From Bryobacteraceae bacterium (GTDB taxonomy: Bacteria > Acidobacteriota > Terriglobia > Bryobacterales > Bryobacteraceae): 64,000 bases of DNA. The notes beneath the pieces are model-generated. The model worked only from the letters and a program-made list of their open reading frames with translations, had not been told where the DNA came from and searched no databases. Positions 17,364 through 24,638 of this stretch are shown piece by piece. The stretch covers positions 1,930,001 to 1,994,000 of the forward strand of contig BPGD01000001.1 of NCBI GenBank assembly GCA_026002855.1, written 5' to 3'. The stretch's first letter is position 1. The number at the start of each line of letters is the position of its first letter. The position numbers were made by a program, and so were the translations under genes.

Positions 17364-18665
17364 TCAGAAGCCGGGCGCTTTCCAGACGATCTCGCCGCTG
17401 ACGATGGTGACGATGGGACCGCCGCGGAATGTGCGCCCGTTGAAGGGCGTGTTCGAGCTTTTCGAAAACGAATTCTTCACGTCGTAGGTCCAGGGGTATT
17501 CCGGGTGGAAGATGGTGACATCGCCGGAATAGCCGGGCTTGAGTGCGCCACGGGCCTGGTCGCCTTTCCAGCCGATGACGCGCGCCGGCTCGCTGGTAAA
17601 CAGCGCCACCAGCCGGTTGAGGCTGATGCGGCCGCTGTGCACCAGCACCTCCAGGGCCACGCCAAGGGCCGTTTCCAGCCCGATGATGCCGAACGGGCAG
17701 CGCTCGAACTCCTGCATCTTGTCGTCGCCGGCGTGCGGGGCGTGATCGGTGGCGAGACAATCGACGGCGCCGGAGACGATGCCCTGGATGACGGCCTCCA
17801 CGTGCTCCGGCCCGCGCAGGGGTGGCTTCATCTTGAAGTTGGAATCGTAGGGGCGCATCTGGCCGGTGTCGAGCGCGATGTGGTGCGGCGTGGCCTCGCA
17901 GGTCACCGGCAGGCCCTGACGGCGCGCCCAGGCCACCATCGCGACCGCGTTCTTTGTCGAGATGTGAGCCACGTGGTAGCGAGCGCCGGTGAGCTCGGCC
18001 AGCAGGAGATCGCGCGCCACCATGACGTCCTCGGCCGCCGCCGGGATGCCGCGCAGGCCCAGCCGCACGCTGTCGGCGCATTCGTGCATGTCGCCGCCGG
18101 CGGAGAGGTGCAGGTCCTCGCAGTGCTGGATGACCGGGATGTCGAGGACGCGCGCGGTCTCCATGGCGCGCCGCATGACGCGCGCGTTCATTACCGGTCG
18201 GCCGTCGTCGCTGATGGCGACGGCGCCGGCGGCGACCATGGAGCCGATGGCGGCCAGCTCCTCGCCCTCGCTGCCCCGGGTGATGGCGCCGATGGGGAAG
18301 ACGTGCACGACGGCCTCGCGGCGCGCCTTTTCGACGATGTAGGCGGTCACCGTCGCCGAATCGTTCACCGGGTTGGTGTTCGGCATGCAGCAGACGGTGG
18401 TGAAGCCGCCGGCGGCGGCGGCGCGCGAGCCGGTGGCGATGGTCTCGGCGTGGGTGAAGCCCGGCTCGCGCAGGTGCACGTGGATGTCGATGAAGCCAGG
18501 CGCGACGACGAGACCGGCGGCGTCCAGCGTTTCCGCGCCGGGCGCGCTCAACTGCTCGCCCACGGCGGCGACGCGTCCGTCCTCGATGAGCACGTCCGCC
18601 ACCGAGTCGATGCCCGACGCCGGGCAGATCACCCTTCCATTGCGGATGAGCAGCTTCTTCACCAC
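17364..18665 (-). CDS. pyrC: Dihydroorotase PyrC (class I)
   Basis: Zinc amidohydrolase that cyclises carbamoyl-aspartate to dihydroorotate, the third step of pyrimidine synthesis. The product has 433 residues. The metal motif is GFIDIHVHLREPG (H62, H64), followed by MPNTNPVND, HCEDLHLS, CEATPHHIALD and CLATDHAPH with the catalytic Asp. The length and the HVHLREPG motif indicate class I. Its start overlaps the end of pyrB by 7 bases, so translation is coupled. It is the last gene of pyrR-pyrB-pyrC. Confidence 0.97.
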   Translation of the reverse strand: MVKKLLIRNGRVICPASGIDSVADVLIEDGRVAAVGEQLSAPGAETLDAAGLVVAPGFIDIHVHLREPGFTHAETIATGSRAAAAGGFTTVCCMPNTNPVNDSATVTAYIVEKARREAVVHVFPIGAITRGSEGEELAAIGSMVAAGAVAISDDGRPVMNARVMRRAMETARVLDIPVIQHCEDLHLSAGGDMHECADSVRLGLRGIPAAAEDVMVARDLLLAELTGARYHVAHISTKNAVAMVAWARRQGLPVTCEATPHHIALDTGQMRPYDSNFKMKPPLRGPEHVEAVIQGIVSGAVDCLATDHAPHAGDDKMQEFERCPFGIIGLETALGVALEVLVHSGRISLNRLVALFTSEPARVIGWKGDQARGALKPGYSGDVTIFHPEYPWTYDVKNSFSKSSNTPFNGRTFRGGPIVTIVSGEIVWKAPGF

Positions 18666-19570
18666 AGCAACGTCCTTTCGAGCACCGCCATGCGGACGGG
18701 CACGCCGTTTTCCACCTGGTTGAGGATCATCGACCGTTGCGAATCGGCCACTTCAGACGAGATCTCGCGGCCGCGGTTCATCGGCCCGGGGTGCATGACG
18801 ATGACGTCCGGATGCGCCAGCTCGACGTGCTCCTGCCGCAGGCCGTAGAAGCGGAAGTATTCTCCGGCCTGCATCGGCGGCTCATGAATCCGTTCCAGCT
18901 GCACGCGAAGCATCATGATGACGTTGGCATCGCGCACGGCGCGCCGCATGTCGTATTCCAGCTCGACGCCCGGCGCCAGTTGCGCCATCTCGCGCGGCAG
19001 CAGCGTGGGCGGGCCGCACAGGACCACGCTGGCGCCGAACTTCGACAGCAGGAAGACGTTGGAGCGCGCCACCCGGCTGTGCTGGATGTCGCCGATGATC
19101 GCCACGCGAAGGCCTTCGAGCCGTCCCAGCCGGTCGAGGATGGTGCGCGCATCGAGCAACGCCTGGGTGGGGTGTTCATGCGTTCCGTCGCCGGCGTTGA
19201 TGATCGGCGTGGAAAGATGCCGCGCCAGGAAGTGGGGCGCGCCGGAGGCCTGATGGCGCATCACGATCACCGACGGCCGCATCGCCGCGAGCGTATTCAG
19301 CGTGTCCACGAGACTTTCGCCCTTGGCCACGCTGGAGCCGGCGGCGGTGATGGAGAGCGTGTCGGCGCCCAGCCGGTGGGCCGCGATCTCGAAACTCGAA
19401 CGCGTCCGCGTCGAGTTTTCGAAAAACGCGTTCACTACCATCATGCCGGTGCAGGTGTTGACCTTGGCAAAGTTCGGCCCGCCGTGCGGCTGGAAAGCCA
19501 CGGCGCGGTCGAGAATGCGTTCGATCTCGGCCCGGTCCAGGTCCTCAATGCCGAGCAGGCTGCGGCCCAT
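18659..19570 (-). CDS. pyrB: Aspartate carbamoyltransferase catalytic subunit PyrB
   Basis: Joins carbamoyl phosphate and aspartate, the committed step of pyrimidine synthesis. The product has 303 residues. The carbamoyl-phosphate loop is FFENSTRTRSSFE (49-61), with RHQASGAPHFLA, INAGDGTHEHPTQALLD and the late MHPGPMNRGREI. No regulatory PyrI gene is present. Together with the following pyrC this is the ATCase-DHOase order seen in many bacteria. It starts 12 bases after pyrR. Confidence 0.97.
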   Translation of the reverse strand: MGRSLLGIEDLDRAEIERILDRAVAFQPHGGPNFAKVNTCTGMMVVNAFFENSTRTRSSFEIAAHRLGADTLSITAAGSSVAKGESLVDTLNTLAAMRPSVIVMRHQASGAPHFLARHLSTPIINAGDGTHEHPTQALLDARTILDRLGRLEGLRVAIIGDIQHSRVARSNVFLLSKFGASVVLCGPPTLLPREMAQLAPGVELEYDMRRAVRDANVIMMLRVQLERIHEPPMQAGEYFRFYGLRQEHVELAHPDVIVMHPGPMNRGREISSEVADSQRSMILNQVENGVPVRMAVLERTLLW

Positions 19571-19582
19571 GGCGCGCCTCCT

Positions 19583-20134
19583 TCAGTCGACCTTCTCGAC
19601 CAGCATCACCTTTTCGACGCCGTCGATCTCCTGGAACTTCACCTCGATGATCTCCCGCGACGAGGTGGGGACCTTGCGGCCGATGAACTGCGCCTCGATG
19701 GGCAGCTCGCGGTGGCCGCGGTCGATCAGCACCAGAAGCTGCACGCGCGCCGGGCGGCCGAGTTCAAACAGCGCGTCCAGCGCCGCGCGCACGGTGCGGC
19801 CCGTGTAGAGCACGTCGTCCATCAGAATGACGTCCTTGCCGGTGATTGGGAAGTCGATCTGCGTGGCCGAGACCACCGGCTTGGGGCCGATGGTCGACAG
19901 GTCGTCGCGGTAGAGGGTGATGTCGATGGCTCCGACGGGCACGCGAATGTTTTCGAGAGATTCGATCTTGCGCGCGATCCGCTCGGCCATGGGCACGCCG
20001 CGGCGGCGGATGCCGATGAAGGCGAGATTGGCGGGATTGCTCGTCTTCTCGAGCACCTCGTGGGCCAGCCGCACCAGCGTGCGGTCCATCTCGGAGGCGC
20101 TCATCAGTTGGGCTTTTTCTCGGGTGGCGCTCAT
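19583..20134 (-). CDS. pyrR: Bifunctional pyr regulator / uracil phosphoribosyltransferase PyrR
   Basis: Binds pyr mRNA in a UMP-dependent way in Firmicutes and also converts uracil and PRPP to UMP. The product has 183 residues with an N-terminal extension MSATREKAQLMSASEM. The PRPP loop is VILMDDVLYTGRTVR (102-116) and the base-binding region includes LAFIGIRRRGVPMAERIA. It is the first recognised gene of the pyr operon. The spaces before it (20 bases) and after it (12 bases) are too short for the usual PyrR-responsive attenuator, so any RNA target must lie further upstream, or the protein serves mainly as the salvage enzyme. Confidence 0.95.
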   Translation of the reverse strand: MSATREKAQLMSASEMDRTLVRLAHEVLEKTSNPANLAFIGIRRRGVPMAERIARKIESLENIRVPVGAIDITLYRDDLSTIGPKPVVSATQIDFPITGKDVILMDDVLYTGRTVRAALDALFELGRPARVQLLVLIDRGHRELPIEAQFIGRKVPTSSREIIEVKFQEIDGVEKVMLVEKVD

Positions 20135-20154
20135 CGGAGTTCAGTGTACTAATT

Positions 20155-20505
20155 TCAGTGGCGCTTCATCCGTTCGCGCACGCGCCGGCTCAGCCGCTCA
20201 AGCTCCTCCAGATCCTTCAGCGCCCTGAGCGAGAGCACATGTCCCTGGCTTTTCTCGATTTCGGCGCGGACCGAGTCCAGGATCTTTCTCATCTGCTCCA
20301 GGTCCTTCAGGTTCGCCTCGTAGTTGGCCTTGAGCACGGCCTCCGACCACAGGCGGCCGTCGGGGAGGCGCTTTGGTTCGTCGGGACGCGGCGGAAGCGT
20401 CTGGATCTGCGCCGTGGACATGCCCGCGGCAGCGATGAGCGCCAGCGGGACGGCCAGCAGGCGCCTGCTAGACTGAACTCTGATGAAGGGCGTCGGAATT
20501 GGCAT
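20155..20505 (-). CDS. Small exported coiled-coil protein (116 aa)
   Basis: Not recognised. The product starts MPIPTPFIRVQSSRRLL, followed by a hydrophobic leader AVPLALIAAAGMSTAQ, then Pro-rich QTLPPRPDEPKRLPDGR. A highly charged helix of about 70 residues follows (DLEQMRKILDSVRAEIEKSQ, ALKDLEELERLSRRVRERMK) that should form a coiled coil. The start at 20505 overlaps the divergent hom gene by 23 bases; a non-standard start further in is possible. It lies 20 bases upstream of pyrR on the same strand. Confidence 0.65.
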   Translation of the reverse strand: MPIPTPFIRVQSSRRLLAVPLALIAAAGMSTAQIQTLPPRPDEPKRLPDGRLWSEAVLKANYEANLKDLEQMRKILDSVRAEIEKSQGHVLSLRALKDLEELERLSRRVRERMKRH

Positions 20506-21787
20506 TATCGGCCTCGGCAACGTGGGCAGCGGAACCCTTACCATTCTCGCGGAAAATGCTGCGGAAATCGCCCGCAAGCTCGGCTTCCCGCTGCGCGTCG
20601 TGGCCGTATGCAGCCGCAACCCTCAGGCGAAGACGCTGCCCGCCGGCGTCGAGCCTGCGCTCATTACCAGTGACTGGCGCCAGGTGGTGGCGCACCCGGA
20701 AGTCGAGATCGTCGCCGAGCTCATTGGCGGCGTCACCGTGGCGGGCGAGATCGTCGAGGCCGCGCTGCGCGCCGGCAAATGCGTGGTCACCGCCAACAAG
20801 GAACTGGTGGCGCTGCGCGGCCCCGAGCTGTGCCTTCTGGCCGAACAGCACGGCGCAACGCTGGCCATGGAAGCCAGCGTCTGCGGCGGCATACCGATCC
20901 ACGCGGTGCTGCGCGAGGGCATCGCCGGGGACCGCATTGAGGCGCTGTTTGGCATCCTCAACGGCACCAGCAACTACATCCTCACCGAGATCGAACAGCA
21001 CGGCGCGGGCTTTGACGAGGTGCTCGGCGAGGCGCAACGGCTCGGCTACGCCGAGGCCGATCCGGCGGCCGACGTCGATGGCTGGGACGCGCGCTCCAAG
21101 CTTGCGTTGCTCGCCTCGCTCGCCTTCGGCGTGCGGCTGGAGCCGGCCTCCATCCCGACGGAAGGCATCCGGCGCGTTTCGCCCATCGACTTCGAATACG
21201 CGCGCCAGCTTGGCTCCACCATCCGCCTGCTGTGTTCGGCGCGGCGCGCCGATGGCGGGCTGTTTGTCAGCGTGCGGCCTTCGCTGCTGCCGCTGAAAAC
21301 GATCATGGCCGGCGTGCGCGGCGCCTATAACGCCGTGTGGGTGCGCGGCACTTATGGCGCGGACACGTTTTACTACGGCCGCGGCGCCGGGCCGCTGCCG
21401 ACGGGCGTTGCCGTCGCGAGCGACCTGATGCGCGTGGCGCGCGAGCTGCGCCCGGCGCCCGACCACCGCGTGCCGCCCTTCGCCGCACGCACCCTCGAGC
21501 CGGTCAGCCCGCTGCCCGTCGGCCGGCAGCAACGGCCCTGGTACCTGCGCTTCCGCATCAAGGACCGGCCGGGCATCATCCGCGACCTTTCCACCATCCT
21601 GGCGCGCCATGCCATCTCGATCGACGCGGTGCTTCAGCTGCCCGGGCAGGACAAGCAGAACCTGCCGTTCGTCATCACGCTGGAGAGCTCGCCCGAGGCG
21701 GCGGTGCGCGCCGCGCTTGAAGAGATGCAGGCGCTCGACTTCATGGTCGAGCCGCCGCTGGCGATGCCGATCGAAAGCGGCCTTTAG
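20483..21787 (+). CDS. hom: Homoserine dehydrogenase
   Basis: Reduces aspartate semialdehyde to homoserine in the threonine/methionine branch. The product has 434 residues. The Rossmann motif is GIIGLGNVGSG (7-17), TANKELVA has the conserved Lys (K106), and the catalytic region is GILNGTSNYIL and EAQRLGYAEADPAADVDGWDA. A C-terminal ACT domain (about 355-434, RIKDRPGIIRDLSTILARH) implies feedback by threonine. The start is opposite to and overlapping the small exported coiled-coil gene. It is monocistronic here. Confidence 0.96.
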   Translation: MKGVGIGIIGLGNVGSGTLTILAENAAEIARKLGFPLRVVAVCSRNPQAKTLPAGVEPALITSDWRQVVAHPEVEIVAELIGGVTVAGEIVEAALRAGKCVVTANKELVALRGPELCLLAEQHGATLAMEASVCGGIPIHAVLREGIAGDRIEALFGILNGTSNYILTEIEQHGAGFDEVLGEAQRLGYAEADPAADVDGWDARSKLALLASLAFGVRLEPASIPTEGIRRVSPIDFEYARQLGSTIRLLCSARRADGGLFVSVRPSLLPLKTIMAGVRGAYNAVWVRGTYGADTFYYGRGAGPLPTGVAVASDLMRVARELRPAPDHRVPPFAARTLEPVSPLPVGRQQRPWYLRFRIKDRPGIIRDLSTILARHAISIDAVLQLPGQDKQNLPFVITLESSPEAAVRAALEEMQALDFMVEPPLAMPIESGL

Positions 21788-21910
21788 TCAGGAGTGCCCG
21801 GGCATTGCCTTCCCGCCCCGGAAAAGGGGCGGGACGATGGCAGGCTGGTGATCCTGCGGTTGCGGACTCTTCCAGTCGCGAGCTCCACGCCTGGTGTACG
21901 AAGAAGGGCT

Positions 21911-21964
21911 CTTTCCGCCCGGCCCTGGCGGGCTCGCTCCGGTCGCGGCTCAGAAGGGCGAGGG
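21911..21964 (+). repeat. Dispersed palindromic intergenic repeat, copy A
   Basis: Pattern TCCGCCCGGCC, short loop, GGGCTCGCTCC, then GGTCG and CGGCTCAGAAGGGCGAG. The first two blocks can pair. It matches copies at 27041, 36239, 45497 (minus), 45631 and 56705 (minus), all in gaps between genes. Confidence 0.6.
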
Positions 21965-22037
21965 AATCAGCGCGAGGCGCCGCGGGATCGATCCTCGGTG
22001 ACCCAGCCGGACATCGGCAGGGTGGTGGGGAACCATG

Positions 22038-22086
22038 CGAAAAAGAGGATCGCCGGGCGGCGGAGGAGAGAACCGCCCGGCGATCC
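22038..22086 (-). terminator. Ferredoxin gene terminator
   Basis: A perfect 14-base-pair stem (arms 22047-22060 and 22073-22086, core CGCCGGGCGG) with a 12-base loop. Read on the minus strand it is followed by TCTTTTTCG. It begins about 40 bases after the ferredoxin stop. The rest of the 339-base gap 21788-22126 holds repeat copy A and no gene. Confidence 0.9.
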
Positions 22087-22126
22087 GGCGGAGGAGCGGG
22101 GAGAATCGCGTTGCTGGAACGGCGCC

Positions 22127-22381
22127 TCAGGCGTTGTAATACGCCGCGTTTTTCTCGGCGAAATGCTTCAGCTCTTCCGGCAGCTCATCGAGGATGTAGA
22201 TCGAGTTGGTCGGGCACACCGGCACGCACGCTCCGCAGTCGATGCATTCCGTGGGATGGATGTAGAGCTGCGGGGCTTCGTCGTAGCCGGGCTCATCAGG
22301 CGTCGGATGAATGCAGTTCACCGGGCACGCCTCGATGCAGTGGTTGTCCTTGGTGCAGGTGTCGACAATGACGTATGCCAT
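22127..22381 (-). CDS. fdxA: 7Fe-type ferredoxin
   Basis: Small soluble electron carrier with one [3Fe-4S] and one [4Fe-4S] cluster. The product has 84 residues and starts MAYVIVDTCTKDN. Cysteines lie at 9, 15, 19, 23, 46, 49, 52 and 56. The second set, CIDCGACVPVCP, is a full CxxCxxCxxxCP. The first set has C-x5-C-x3-CP in place of CxxCxxC, the pattern of 7Fe ferredoxins. Upstream in-frame codons to 22474 are unlike the family, so 22381 was chosen. It is divergent from the OPT transporter and followed by a strong terminator. Confidence 0.93.
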   Translation of the reverse strand: MAYVIVDTCTKDNHCIEACPVNCIHPTPDEPGYDEAPQLYIHPTECIDCGACVPVCPTNSIYILDELPEELKHFAEKNAAYYNA

Positions 22382-22571
22382 GTTGTTTTCGGGCTCCGGC
22401 GTTGTTGCAGCAACTGAAATGCCAAACAGGCACCTGCTCAACTCTTGGCTTTTCAATGGGCCGGGGGCCACCACCCGGAGGAGGAGGCCCCCCTCGGTGG
22501 GGCATTTCGCGCACTAGCGGAAACTGCCCCGGAACGGGTATGATCGAGGGCGATTGTCCGGAGCGAGCAAC

Positions 22572-24602
22572 ATGGCCAACCAGCAAACCTCCCACAGGCC
22601 CTTCGTTCCCCCTGACCTGACGATGACCGAGTTCACGTTGCGCGCGGTGGTTCTCGGGCTCGTGATGACCGTCATTCTGGGCGCCGCCAACGCCTACCTT
22701 GGTCTGCGCGCCGGCCAGACCATCGCCGCCACCTACCCGGCGGCGGTGATCAGCATGGCGGTGCTGCGGCTGTTCCGAGGCTCGATCCTCGAAGAGAACA
22801 TGGCGCGCACGGTGGGCAGCATCGGCGAAAGCGTCGCCGCCGGGGCCATCTTCACGATCCCTGCCTTTGTCATCGTCGGCGCCTGGCAGAAGTTTGACAC
22901 GTTCGAGGCCTACTGGCAGTCCAGCGCGCTGATGCTGGTGGGCGGCACGCTGGGGATCCTGTTCGTCACGCTGCTGCGCCGCGTGATGGTGGAAGACCCC
23001 GAGCTGCCCTTCCCGGAATCAAAGGCCGCGGCCGAGATCCACAAGGCCGGCCAGCGGGGAGCGGACGCTGCCAGGACGCTGTTCCAGGCGATGGGCGTGG
23101 GCGCGTTCGTGTATCTTCTTGGCGAGTTCCGGCTGTTTTCCGCCAGCCGGGATTTCCTGCTGAAGATCGGCGAACTGGGCAAGAGCGTCGTGCGGCTCGG
23201 CAGCGCCGGCACCGCCTCCGTGGGCGGGTTCACGAAGTTCTCTCTGCCGGCGGTGGCGCCGGCGTACCTCGGCGTCGGCTTCATCATCGGCCCGAGGCTG
23301 GGCGCGTTGAACTTCGCCGGCGGGCTCACCGCCTGGGGGCTGCTGGTGCCGCTGCTGGTCTATTTTCTGGGGCCTGAGCTGGCGAAAAATATTCCTCCGG
23401 GCGGCGGCCACGCGGCCTGGGACGCCATTGCCAGCCAGGTGTGGCGCAACATCGTGCGGCCGATCGCGGTGGGCGGCATGCTGGTGGGCGCGGCCACGAC
23501 GATGTTCCGGATGCGCAAATCGCTCGCCGCCGGTCTTCAGCGCGCGGTGGCGGACCTGCGGAAGGCCGGCGGGCAGGCCGAGGCCGTGGATCGCACCCAG
23601 GTGGACCTGAGTTTCCGCGTGGTTCTGCCGGGGCTGATCATCACTTTCGTTGCGATGGCTGTCCTGTACCAGTTTTTTGCGCAGTCCTGGCCGGGCGCGC
23701 TGGTGTCCGCGGTGGTGATGATCGTGCTGGGATTCTTTTTTGCCGCCGTCTCGGGCAACCTGGTGGGCATCATCGGCTCTTCGAACAATCCCATCAGCGG
23801 ACTGACGCTTTCGACGCTCATCGTCGCCGCCCTGCTGATGGTGGCCATTGGCGTGAAGGGCCTGTCCGGCGTGGCGGCGGTGCTTGGCGTGGCGGCGGTG
23901 GTGTGCGTGTCGTCGGCCGTTGCGGGCGAGATGTTGCAGGACCTCAAGGTGGGCCACATCCTCGGCGGCACGCCGAAGTCGATGCAGATCGGCGACCTGA
24001 TCGGCGTGCTGGTCAGCGGACTGCTGCTCTACTTCCCGCTCTGGATCCTGCATGAGGGCAACATCCGCGAGGGCGGCATCGGCTTCGGCGATCCGAAGCT
24101 GTCGGCGCCGCAGGCGGGGCTGATGGCGATGCTCAGCCAGGGCATCGTGGGCGGCTCGATGGCGTGGCCGCTGGTGCTGGTGGGCATCTGCATGGGGCTG
24201 GCGCTGGTGCTGTTGCAGGTGCGGAGCCCGATGCTGTTCGCCGTCGGCATGTACCTGCCGCTGGAGACGACCTTCGCCATTTTTACCGGCGGCGTGATCC
24301 GCTGGCTGATGGACCGGGCGCGCGACCGGAGCAACTTCAACGAGTCGCAGAAGGCGCGCATCGAGAACGCCGCCGTGCTCATCGCCAGCGGCCTCATCGC
24401 CGGCGAGGCGCTGATGGGCATGGTGAAGGCAGGCTTCGCCATCGCCGACCGGCCGCTGGCGTCGATCTTCAGCTTTTTCAAAGAACCGCCTGCCATGGCC
24501 GGCCTGATCGTGCTGGCGCTGCTGGCGCTGCTGCTCGTCCGCTGGCCGCTGGCCAAGGCGGGCGATCCGAACGAGCCCGCGCCACCGGCGGCCATCGTCT
24601 GA
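22572..24602 (+). CDS. OPT family oligopeptide transporter
   Basis: Inner-membrane transporter of the OPT family, which carries oligopeptides or metal chelates. The product has 676 residues and about 15 hydrophobic segments. Family signs are the first membrane region with ANAYLGLRAGQTIAATYPAA, VGSIGESVAAGAIFTIPAF, SSNNPISGLTLSTL (the NPxxG-like segment) and YLPLETTFAIFTGGVIRW. The start at 22572 has GGAGCG about 7 bases upstream. It is followed on the same strand by the spermidine-synthase-like gene after 36 bases, so the two may be co-transcribed. Substrate unknown. Confidence 0.94.
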   Translation: MANQQTSHRPFVPPDLTMTEFTLRAVVLGLVMTVILGAANAYLGLRAGQTIAATYPAAVISMAVLRLFRGSILEENMARTVGSIGESVAAGAIFTIPAFVIVGAWQKFDTFEAYWQSSALMLVGGTLGILFVTLLRRVMVEDPELPFPESKAAAEIHKAGQRGADAARTLFQAMGVGAFVYLLGEFRLFSASRDFLLKIGELGKSVVRLGSAGTASVGGFTKFSLPAVAPAYLGVGFIIGPRLGALNFAGGLTAWGLLVPLLVYFLGPELAKNIPPGGGHAAWDAIASQVWRNIVRPIAVGGMLVGAATTMFRMRKSLAAGLQRAVADLRKAGGQAEAVDRTQVDLSFRVVLPGLIITFVAMAVLYQFFAQSWPGALVSAVVMIVLGFFFAAVSGNLVGIIGSSNNPISGLTLSTLIVAALLMVAIGVKGLSGVAAVLGVAAVVCVSSAVAGEMLQDLKVGHILGGTPKSMQIGDLIGVLVSGLLLYFPLWILHEGNIREGGIGFGDPKLSAPQAGLMAMLSQGIVGGSMAWPLVLVGICMGLALVLLQVRSPMLFAVGMYLPLETTFAIFTGGVIRWLMDRARDRSNFNESQKARIENAAVLIASGLIAGEALMGMVKAGFAIADRPLASIFSFFKEPPAMAGLIVLALLALLLVRWPLAKAGDPNEPAPPAAIV

Positions 24603-24638
24603 AGGGCCCCGGCCGGGGCGACCGGATATCATGGTGGT

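Noticed and set aside
17223-18848. Plus-strand frame of 541 codons
   Set aside because: Opposite pyrC, which is unmistakable; the frame is Gly/Ala/His-rich noise.
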